DNA of 28,919 bases, taken from the NCBI GenBank assembly GCA_964635965.1, contig CAZWQX010000033.1, forward strand, positions 1-28,919, in the 5' to 3' direction. The translations under genes and the position numbers were made by a program. Below are positions 1 through 6,295 of this stretch, piece after piece (position 1 is the first letter of the stretch; each line of letters begins with the position of its first letter). Below the pieces are notes generated by a model, which saw only the letters and a list, made by a program, of their open reading frames with translations, was not told the DNA's origin and did not search any database. This DNA is from JAKVAV01 sp964635965. Lineage in GTDB: Bacteria > Bacteroidota > Bacteroidia > Flavobacteriales_D > Cryomorphaceae.

Positions 1-2
1 CA

Positions 3-383
3 ATCTCCAACTTTAAATGGTTTGAGTAGGAGAATGATTACTCCTCCGGCAAAATTTTGCAGAGTACCTGAAAGTGCCATACCAACCGCAAGACCCGCAG
101 CACCTAAAACGGCAACAAAACTTGTGGCTTCAACTCCCACCATTTGAATAACACTGATGAAAAGCATCACCTTGAGCAATGCGCTCACCAGAGAACGAAG
201 AAATGGTCGCAACGATTCATCGACGTTTCTCTTGGCCATCACCTTGGCTACCATATTGGTCAATGATTTAATAATCATCAGACCGATAATTAATACTACA
301 ATGGCCATTACGATCTTAATGCCATAAGTCACTACAAGGTCCTGGACCATTGCAAGTGTTTCGGTTAGATTCATGTCTTCCAT
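3..383 (-). CDS. MscS-family small-conductance mechanosensitive channel, N-terminal part (cut by left edge)
   Basis: The minus strand is open from an ATG at 383-381 to the left edge, giving 127 codons without a stop. A hydrophobic segment at about residues 20-40 is followed by a basic loop (KVMAKRNVDESLRPF) and two more hydrophobic segments. The last carries the Gly/Ala-rich pore-helix pattern of MscS channels: AAGLAVGMALSGTLQNFAGG, then an Ile/Leu stretch and KPFKVGDW, the start of the beta domain. By family knowledge this inner-membrane channel opens under membrane tension and releases solutes on hypo-osmotic shock. The C-terminal cytoplasmic domain lies outside the window. It follows the MFS gene on the same strand after 76 bases. 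A weak -7-like box (TTTCTTTG, read leftward from 418) lies 27 bases before the ATG, so it may have its own promoter. Confidence 0.9.
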   Translation of the reverse strand, partial: MEDMNLTETLAMVQDLVVTYGIKIVMAIVVLIIGLMIIKSLTNMVAKVMAKRNVDESLRPFLRSLVSALLKVMLFISVIQMVGVEATSFVAVLGAAGLAVGMALSGTLQNFAGGVIILLLKPFKVGD

Positions 384-459
384 GATTGGTATATTTTGAA
401 ATTGAGGCTGCAAAGAAAACAATTTTGTTCGTGTAAGAGGCCTAATTCTATATCGGATA

Positions 460-1632
460 CTATCTCTTGGTCAGACGATTAAAAACATAAACTGACGAGA
501 TTGCTGCCAAGCACCCGCCCGATAAAAATGCCCACAGGAAGTTTTCTGATTCATTCCGATAAATCTCAGCAGAGATCAAAGCGCCTGAGAGAATTCCTAG
601 TTCCAAGGCTATGAACATGGTTGCGATTGCTTTTCCTCTTGTCTCTGTCCCTGCCAAATCTACTGTCCAAGCAAACAAGGTCGGAGAATTTATCCCAGTA
701 GCTACTCCAAAAATGAGTGCGCCGGTAAAAAACATTAGTGTGCTTTGAGAAATGGCTAGAACAATCATGGCCACCATAAGAGAAATCGTACCCGAAAGCA
801 AAACGCGCTCACGTCCGATTCTGTCAGATGCCTTTCCCGAAAACAGTCTTGTAATGATTGAGGCCACCAGCATTACGGTAAAGAATAGCCCTCTGTTTTT
901 TACTCCCAGGAAGTCACTAAAGTCAGGAATAATTGTTAAGGCCATCCCAAAGGAATAGGTGGTTAGCAACATCACCAATGACGATGGAAAAACTGAAGGC
1001 TCCAGAATTTCATTCTTTCGTATGATCAACATACGAATGTCGAATCGTTCGGTATGAGCCACGCTCTCACGAAGAAAATAAACAGAAGTTAAACTAAGAA
1101 AGCCTATAAAAGAGGAGAAGTAAAACATGTAATCTGTGCCGAAGTGAATAGCAATATGACTTCCGATTGCCGGTCCTGCGGCCATTCCAACACTTCCTGA
1201 CATTCCCAATAAGCCCAGCGCTTCTCCCCGAAATTTATCGGGCACAACGTCTGCAAGAAATGCAGTTGTACCTGTCGGCTTGAACCCCGTGCTTAGTCCG
1301 TGAATAAACCGAAGGATGAAAAATCCCATTAGGCCTGAAATGATAGGATACATTGCTGAGCAAACGGCTGTTGCCAAAGCCCCGAAGATCATTACAGGCC
1401 TCCGGCCAATCAGGTCTGCCAGTTTCCCGCTAAAAGGTCTGCTGAGTGCCGCGGTAGTAGCGAAAAGAGAGATGATAAGCCCTTTAAAATTCGCCCCTCC
1501 CATTTGGGTCAGGTAGCTGGGTAATTCGGGGATGATCATATTGAAACTCGCCATAAATAACACGGAACTTACACAGAGAAGTATAAAACGTGAAGACAAA
1601 ATTTCAGGTGAAATCACCCTCGACAAGTTCAT
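460..1632 (-). CDS. Major facilitator superfamily (MFS) transporter
   Basis: The product is 390 residues, typical of a 12-helix MFS permease, with hydrophobic segments throughout and short polar loops. The MFS motif A between helices 2 and 3 is visible at residues 69-79 (GKLADLIGRRP), and its echo in the second half of the protein reads GKASDRIGRER, as expected from the internal duplication. The helix-5 region is Gly/Pro-rich (GMSGSVGMAAGPAIG), resembling the antiporter motif C of drug-efflux permeases, so a proton-coupled exporter is plausible. The substrate cannot be read from the sequence. It diverges from the M16 peptidase gene across 155 bases and precedes the MscS gene on the same strand. 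The ATG at 1632 gives a sensible short cytoplasmic N-terminus (MNLSRVISPEILSSR) before helix 1. Confidence 0.9.
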   Translation of the reverse strand: MNLSRVISPEILSSRFILLCVSSVLFMASFNMIIPELPSYLTQMGGANFKGLIISLFATTAALSRPFSGKLADLIGRRPVMIFGALATAVCSAMYPIISGLMGFFILRFIHGLSTGFKPTGTTAFLADVVPDKFRGEALGLLGMSGSVGMAAGPAIGSHIAIHFGTDYMFYFSSFIGFLSLTSVYFLRESVAHTERFDIRMLIIRKNEILEPSVFPSSLVMLLTTYSFGMALTIIPDFSDFLGVKNRGLFFTVMLVASIITRLFSGKASDRIGRERVLLSGTISLMVAMIVLAISQSTLMFFTGALIFGVATGINSPTLFAWTVDLAGTETRGKAIATMFIALELGILSGALISAEIYRNESENFLWAFLSGGCLAAISSVYVFNRLTKR

Positions 1633-1732
1633 CCTGCGAAAGTCATCTTTTTTGGTTTAAGAAGAATTAAGAATTCACTTTTTAATCTGAAGCGCTGATT
1701 TCTTAATTTGTCTCTGATCCAACAATCCTTTC

Positions 1733-1750
1733 ATCCTAACAGATTAGGAT
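1733..1750. repeat. Inverted repeat ATCCTAA-CAGA-TTAGGAT in the divergent MFS/M16 intergenic region
   Basis: Two perfect 7-base arms are separated by four bases. The repeat lies immediately upstream of a candidate -7 box at 1755-1762, so it would cover roughly the -18 to -35 part of the M16 promoter. That is a typical place for a repressor operator. It has no T-run and does not look like a terminator. The function is inferred. Confidence 0.4.
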
Positions 1751-1754
1751 TTTA

Positions 1755-1762
1755 TACTTTTA
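1755..1762 (+). promoter_or_regulatory. Candidate -7 box (TACTTTTA) for the M16 peptidase operon
   Basis: It matches five of the six fixed positions of the Bacteroidota -7 consensus TAnnTTTG and lies 25 bases before the ATG at 1788, implying a short leader of about 20 bases. No convincing -33 TTG element is seen at the standard distance. Confidence 0.35.
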
Positions 1763-1787
1763 GCATCTTCCAATAAAACAACGATTA

Positions 1788-3167
1788 ATGAAATCTAAAC
1801 TCAACTCGGTTTTTGTTGCTTTTGCCTTATTGGCTCTAACAGGAACAATCCAGGCTCAGAATGACATGCCGGATAATTTTCATTTCGAGAAGCTTGACAA
1901 CGGTCTCGAACTTTTGATAATCGAGGACCCAAGTGTTCCTTTGGTTACCATAGAAATTGCCGTTCACAATGGAGCGTACACAGAATCTCCGGAGTACGAT
2001 GGACTATCACACTTGTACGAACACATGTTCTTTAAGGCAAATAAAAATATTCCTTCTCAAGAAGATTTTTTGGATCGAGTAAGTGAGCTTGGCATATCCT
2101 TTAATGGAACAACCAGCGACGAAAGAGTAAACTATTTTATCACTCTTAGCAATACTAAGTTAGCTGAAGGATTGGAGTTCATGAACGATGCCATTCGGTA
2201 TCCCCTCTTTCTAGAAGAAGAAATGAAAAAAGAGAACCCAGTCGTTGATGGAGAGTTTCAAAGGGCTGAGTCTAATCCCGTCTTTTTCTTAATGAACGAT
2301 GTGAATAGGGTGATGTGGGGAGAGAATTACAGCAGAAAGAACACGATCGGAGATCATGATATTATCCTCACGGCGACGCCTGAAAAAATGAGAACCATCC
2401 AGGGCAAGTATTATTACCCAAATAATACCCTGTTGGTTATTGCGGGTGCAGTTGAAACAAACAAGGTTGTCGATATGGTCTCTTCACAGTTTGGAGATTG
2501 GGAACCAAGTGATTTTGAAATTTTTGAAAAGTACCCTATTCCTGAATTTGAGGCCATTGCTGAATCTCAAACTGTTGTTACCGTTAATGAAAACGCACAG
2601 GTACCGATAATGATGATTCGTCAATACGGTCCTAAGTCCATGGAAGATACAGAGGCTACTTATGCAGCAGATGTCTTTCACACGATTCTAAGTTTACCCT
2701 CCTCCAGGTTGCAGCAGAATCTCGTTGAGAAGGGTTTGGCCTACCAAGTTGGGACGTCCTATCAAACGTTAAAGCACGTAGGCCCGATAACTTCTTTTTT
2801 AGTTCCTAATCCCCAGCAAATGGAGGAAGCAATTAAGGTGTTTGAACAAGAAGTTGCGCTTTGGGATAGCGATGATTATTTCAGTGATGAACAAATCGAA
2901 GCCGCAAAGAATCAGCTCATGATTCAAGATGTGTACAGCCAAGAGAGCACTTCTCAATTCGTGCATTCAATCACTTATTGGTGGGCTTCAGCAACCATCG
3001 ACTATTATCTAAATTATATCGATAATCTTCAGAAAGTAACCCGAGAGGATATGAAAGCATATGTGCAGAAGTACATAAAGGGTAAGCCAAACATTACAGG
3101 GATTTTAATCTCACCTGCAATGAAAGAAATGGTCGACACGGAAAACTTCAAACCTGTTTCAATGTAA
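1788..3167 (+). CDS. Secreted M16-family zinc peptidase, catalytic subunit type
   Basis: The product is 459 residues. An N-terminal signal peptide (residues 1-23, ending TIQAQ) sends it out of the cytoplasm. The inverted zinc motif HxxEH is intact at residues 75-79 (HLYEH), and the third ligand is probably E156, 77 residues after H79, as in pitrilysin-type enzymes. A central M16_C domain follows (YYYPNNTLLVIAG near residue 215). M16 peptidases cleave peptides inside a clamshell chamber, and the bacterial short forms often work as heterodimers of an active and an inactive subunit. The next gene is exactly such an inactive partner, starting eight bases after this stop, so an operon and complex are likely. 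The substrate is unknown; periplasmic or outer-membrane peptide degradation is the usual inference. Confidence 0.93.
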   Translation: MKSKLNSVFVAFALLALTGTIQAQNDMPDNFHFEKLDNGLELLIIEDPSVPLVTIEIAVHNGAYTESPEYDGLSHLYEHMFFKANKNIPSQEDFLDRVSELGISFNGTTSDERVNYFITLSNTKLAEGLEFMNDAIRYPLFLEEEMKKENPVVDGEFQRAESNPVFFLMNDVNRVMWGENYSRKNTIGDHDIILTATPEKMRTIQGKYYYPNNTLLVIAGAVETNKVVDMVSSQFGDWEPSDFEIFEKYPIPEFEAIAESQTVVTVNENAQVPIMMIRQYGPKSMEDTEATYAADVFHTILSLPSSRLQQNLVEKGLAYQVGTSYQTLKHVGPITSFLVPNPQQMEEAIKVFEQEVALWDSDDYFSDEQIEAAKNQLMIQDVYSQESTSQFVHSITYWWASATIDYYLNYIDNLQKVTREDMKAYVQKYIKGKPNITGILISPAMKEMVDTENFKPVSM

Positions 3168-3175
3168 CTTCTAAA

Positions 3176-4516
3176 ATGATGATGAAAATGAAAAATATTG
3201 GAATTATTCTCGCGCTTTTTGTATTTGTTTTTCAGGGGGTTAATGCCCAGGAGGCACCAAAAACTGTTGAGGCAGACTTGGAGGGAATGAAATTGATTGC
3301 TCGCGAGTCCGTGAAAGGAACGGTTAGTGCAAGACTCTTTTTAAAGGGTGGAGTATCTAACTACCATGAAAAATACTCGGGAATTGAGGAATTGATGTTT
3401 TCGATGATAGCTGAAGGTGGACCCGCAGATATGTCAAAACAGGAATATCAACAGAGCCTTGAAAAAATTGGAGCCAGAATAGGCTCTTCTTCAGGTTATG
3501 ACTATAGCAATATTTCGTTGAGTTGTATTAGACAGTACTGGGAAGAGGCTTTCACGCTTTATTCAAGAGCGATTAATAATCCTGCATTTCGCCAGGAAGA
3601 TTTCGACTTGATCAAGAATAAATTGATTACTGCAGCCAAACAAGAACGTACCAATCCGGATGCCCACTTAAATAACCTGTCAATGGCTAACGCTTGGGAA
3701 GGGACGGACTATGCCAAGAAACCCTCAGGAACCCTTGAATCGCTGGAAAAACTTATAACCTTGGATATCCTCAAAGAACACTACGAAAGACTGATGGTAC
3801 GTGACAAGGTGTTCATGGTAGTAGTCGGAGACATTGATTCGGACGAGTTAACGAAAACAATTACAGAACTTTGGAAGGATTTCCCAAAAGGTAAAGGAGA
3901 ATCAAAGTGGGTGGTTGAAGAGAATACACTTAAAGAAGGATTGATTGTTGAAGACAGGAAGATTGAAACGAATTACATCAAAGGTGTTTTTAGTGCACCT
4001 GCCAAAGGCACGGAGGCTTCCATTCATAATGCTTTGGCAATGAGAATCATGGGAAAGCGATTTTTTGAAGAGCTTCGAACAAAGAGAAGTCTTTCGTACG
4101 CTCCCGCAGCAGGAACCACGGGTTACATCGCCAGGCCGATGAATCAAATCTATATATCAACGACTGATCCCGAACAGAGTTTAGGCCTAATGGTCGAATT
4201 AATTAACGATGCCAAGACCAAGGGTTTTGAAAAGGACGAACTCGAAGGAACCAAGCAGTCATTTTTGACGGGATATTATATGGGACAAGAAACGAATGCC
4301 TCCATAAGTATGTCCTTAGGTGTGAATGAGATATTTGGTGGTTGGGAAAAAATGGACCTTTTCACGGAAAGAGTGCTGAATACCAAATTGAAGGATATCA
4401 ACGCAGTATTTGCCGAATATGGAGATAAGATTCATTGGACATATCTGGGTAAAGAAGAGATGGTCAATCCAGATTTCTTCAAACAGCCGGTCCAATCCAA
4501 AAAGATCAAGAAATAA
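3176..4516 (+). CDS. Secreted M16-family protein lacking the zinc motif (non-catalytic partner)
   Basis: The product is 446 residues with a signal peptide (about residues 1-25, ending GVNAQ). The fold is recognisable from end to end as M16, including a second-domain segment with LRTKRSLSYAPAAG. Aligned on the preceding gene, the region equivalent to GLSHLYEH reads GIEELMFS (residues 69-76). Both histidines and the glutamate are therefore replaced, and zinc catalysis is not expected. In other M16 pairs the inactive subunit supplies residues to the closed chamber or helps bind substrate. The start is ambiguous among clustered ATGs (3176, 3179, 3182, 3188); the first is used. The gene is followed by a strong intrinsic terminator, so this two-gene unit ends here. 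Confidence 0.92.
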   Translation: MMMKMKNIGIILALFVFVFQGVNAQEAPKTVEADLEGMKLIARESVKGTVSARLFLKGGVSNYHEKYSGIEELMFSMIAEGGPADMSKQEYQQSLEKIGARIGSSSGYDYSNISLSCIRQYWEEAFTLYSRAINNPAFRQEDFDLIKNKLITAAKQERTNPDAHLNNLSMANAWEGTDYAKKPSGTLESLEKLITLDILKEHYERLMVRDKVFMVVVGDIDSDELTKTITELWKDFPKGKGESKWVVEENTLKEGLIVEDRKIETNYIKGVFSAPAKGTEASIHNALAMRIMGKRFFEELRTKRSLSYAPAAGTTGYIARPMNQIYISTTDPEQSLGLMVELINDAKTKGFEKDELEGTKQSFLTGYYMGQETNASISMSLGVNEIFGGWEKMDLFTERVLNTKLKDINAVFAEYGDKIHWTYLGKEEMVNPDFFKQPVQSKKIKK

Positions 4517-4542
4517 AACAACTAATGATCTTCGATAAAATT

Positions 4543-4568
4543 AAAAGTGGGAATATCCCACTTTTTTT
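4543..4568 (+). terminator. Rho-independent terminator of the M16 operon
   Basis: A perfect 10-bp stem (AAAAGTGGGA / TCCCACTTTT) with a three-base loop is followed by a run of T's, starting 27 bases after the stop of the second M16 gene. Confidence 0.92.
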
Positions 4569-4734
4569 GTGAGTATTACACTCTAGGTGAGGAGTTCAGA
4601 GCTGATAAAAATGAGTTTTGTTCAAAAGCCGTAATCCATTACTTAAACAAAAGCAATAAGAACGCAAAAAAGAGTTGAATTTGCTTGGGACAAGAGCTAA
4701 ATCCATGTAGCTTCAAGGTTGATTAGGGAAGAGT

Positions 4735-5454
4735 ATGTCTGTTGCGAAAAAGTCAATCCACAGCGCCATTGCATGTGAGTTTTGTCAATCACATCATAGA
4801 TCTTTATTTGGAGCGCTTTCTAACGCTGAGTTGGACCAAATGGAGACGGCTAAAACGTGCACGCGCTATAAAAAGGGTCAGGTTTTATTTCATGAAGGAA
4901 CGCGACCTCTTGGAGTTTTCTGTGTGAATTCAGGTAAAATCAAAATTTTCAGACTTGGCATTGATGGTAAGGAACAAATCATCAAAGTTTCTGCAGCAGG
5001 CGACCTTCTGGGTTACAAATCTTTGATCTCTGAACAACATTACAATCTCTCAGCCGAAGCGCTGGATGATTGCGTTGTATGCTTTGTTCCAAAAGATGAC
5101 TTCTTTCGTCTACTTCAGCCTGGATCATCCTTTTACATGGATATTCTTAAAGCAGTTTGTGTGGAAAATGGAGAGATGGCGAATAAAATGACCCAACTTG
5201 CTCAAAGAAGCGTTCGCCAGAGGGCCGCACTTACCTTACTCATGCTCAAAGATACCTATGGATTGGAGCATGACCAGGAAGGAGAAATAGAAATAAATCT
5301 GACAAGAGAAGATCTTGCCAATATTGTCGGAACTGCAACAGAATCTCTGATTAGGCTCTTGAATGAATTCAAAAAAGAAGAATTGATAGAGACGCGCGGT
5401 CGAAAAATTCGAATTCTCGATTCCAAGGGACTGTTACTAGCCTCAAAACGCTAG
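4735..5454 (+). CDS. Crp/Fnr-family transcriptional regulator heading the cbb3 oxidase cluster
   Basis: The product is 239 residues. Residues about 25-145 form a cyclic-nucleotide-binding-type barrel (KKGQVLFHEG, then SGKIKIF and AAGDLLGY), a dimer helix follows, and a C-terminal winged helix-turn-helix starts at LTREDLANIVG. The recognition helix TATESLIRLL keeps the Glu and Arg of the E-x-x-x-R pattern by which CRP/FNR proteins read TGA/TCA half-sites. Compared with E. coli FNR, C14 and C17 match the first CxxC pair and a Cys in DDCVVCFVP matches C122, but the third N-terminal Cys is Ser (S23), with His at 20 and 21. Oxygen sensing through an iron-sulfur cluster is therefore possible but unproven. 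The gene sits just upstream of tandem TGA-N6-TCA dyads that lead into the Usp-like and ccoI genes. A weak -7-like TGAATTTG lies at 4676-4683. Confidence 0.93.
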   Translation: MSVAKKSIHSAIACEFCQSHHRSLFGALSNAELDQMETAKTCTRYKKGQVLFHEGTRPLGVFCVNSGKIKIFRLGIDGKEQIIKVSAAGDLLGYKSLISEQHYNLSAEALDDCVVCFVPKDDFFRLLQPGSSFYMDILKAVCVENGEMANKMTQLAQRSVRQRAALTLLMLKDTYGLEHDQEGEIEINLTREDLANIVGTATESLIRLLNEFKKEELIETRGRKIRILDSKGLLLASKR

Positions 5455-5463
5455 CACCTTTTA

Positions 5464-5499
5464 CTGATATTTATCAGCTTTTTGAATGACCGAGGTCAT
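5464..5499. promoter_or_regulatory. Tandem Crp/Fnr-type operators upstream of the Usp-like/ccoI genes
   Basis: Two dyads with the core TGA-N6-TCA are visible: CTGATATTTATCAG at 5464-5477 and ATGACCGAGGTCAT at 5486-5499. Each has perfect 6-base arms around a 2-base centre. Their centres are 22 bp apart, about two DNA turns, so two dimers would bind on the same face. They resemble the FNR box TTGAT-N4-ATCAA. The first begins ten bases after the regulator's stop codon. The assignment to the neighbouring regulator is inferred. Confidence 0.75.
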
Positions 5500-5510
5500 A
5501 AAACAAGCGT

Positions 5511-5548
5511 GGGGCAATTGCGACTTTCGCAATGGATAGTAATGCCCC
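5511..5548. repeat. Nested dyad/hairpin just upstream of the Usp-like gene
   Basis: The inner arms ATTGCGA (5517-5523) and TCGCAAT (5527-5533) are perfect complements around CTT. The outer arms GGGGCA (5511-5516) and TGCCCC (5543-5548) are also perfect complements and end six bases before the ATG at 5555. It could be a 5'-leader RNA hairpin controlling translation, or a DNA operator over the promoter. The stretch GACTTTCG (5522-5529) lies where a -7 box would be if the second dyad were centred near -41.5. Confidence 0.5.
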
Positions 5549-5554
5549 GACTCA

Positions 5555-6295
5555 ATGACCGACAAAAAAATCATCCTCGTAATTTCCTCCAGATCGCCAG
5601 GGACGGGTGTTGTACGCTTCTTGAACGGATTCATTGCCGGAGATAACGTAAGAATAAGTCTTTGCATTCTTGAAGAATCATCCGATTTAGAGTTGAACTA
5701 CGATGGACTTCTTGACGAGATTAGTTCGATTTGCATCTCAAAATCGATTCCTCTCCGCATTCGCAGGCTGAGAAGTGACGCCGATTTAGTGCTTCGCTCC
5801 ATGGCCAATTTTGCGGATCTTCTCGTCTTCGAAAAGTCGGTATTGCAAGTCCTTGCGCTGGGACATGAATTTGTAAGAAGCTCTTGTGCTACGATTGCAA
5901 TACCTTCGGATTTTTCGAGCATCACAAATATTCTTTTGATTACTGATGGGTCGTCGGGTTCCGTTCAGGGGATTAAACAATTCTTTCAAATCTTTCCGCG
6001 ATTATCAGGTGATCTCGATGTCAACCTCTTGTCGGTTTCTGCAGGAATGGGTGGCTTATCATCCGAACAGGAAATTATGCTCTTGGATTACCTCAAGCAA
6101 TACAGCAAAAATGTAGGTATTCTCAAAGTAGAAGAACCTCTCACCCACAAACTTCTTAAGCCAATTAGATACGACAACAGCACTATTGTCGTGAGCACCA
6201 TGAGGTTCTTGCTTTCTCGATATGGTGAGGATGAAGTTTTTAAACCCTTTTTCGACAATCAGACTACCTTATTTGTGCCGGCAGAGATTTCGTGA
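5555..6295 (+). CDS. Divergent two-repeat universal-stress-protein-like (UspA) protein
   Basis: The product is 246 residues, soluble, with no signal peptide or membrane segment. Two alpha/beta repeats are visible. The first starts at KKIILVISSR and ends around residue 130 (SCATIAIPSDFSS). The second starts near residue 128 (ITNILLITDGS) and ends TTLFVPAEIS, matching the usual Usp rhythm of a first strand, an aspartate, a helix, and a last strand reading like 'vlvvP'. The ATP-loop G-x2-G-x9-G is not recognisable, so nucleotide binding is doubtful. The stop overlaps the ccoI ATG by one base (TGATG), indicating translational coupling. Its position between the Crp/Fnr gene and ccoI suggests a role in oxidase biogenesis or low-oxygen response, but no function can be assigned. 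The family call is moderate. Confidence 0.72.
   Translation: MTDKKIILVISSRSPGTGVVRFLNGFIAGDNVRISLCILEESSDLELNYDGLLDEISSICISKSIPLRIRRLRSDADLVLRSMANFADLLVFEKSVLQVLALGHEFVRSSCATIAIPSDFSSITNILLITDGSSGSVQGIKQFFQIFPRLSGDLDVNLLSVSAGMGGLSSEQEIMLLDYLKQYSKNVGILKVEEPLTHKLLKPIRYDNSTIVVSTMRFLLSRYGEDEVFKPFFDNQTTLFVPAEIS

Noticed and set aside
1635..1644. GACTTTCGCA on the minus strand before the MFS ATG, identical to the candidate -7 region at 5522-5531
   Set aside because: It matches only four of six fixed -7 positions and lies almost on the ATG; too weak to call a promoter.
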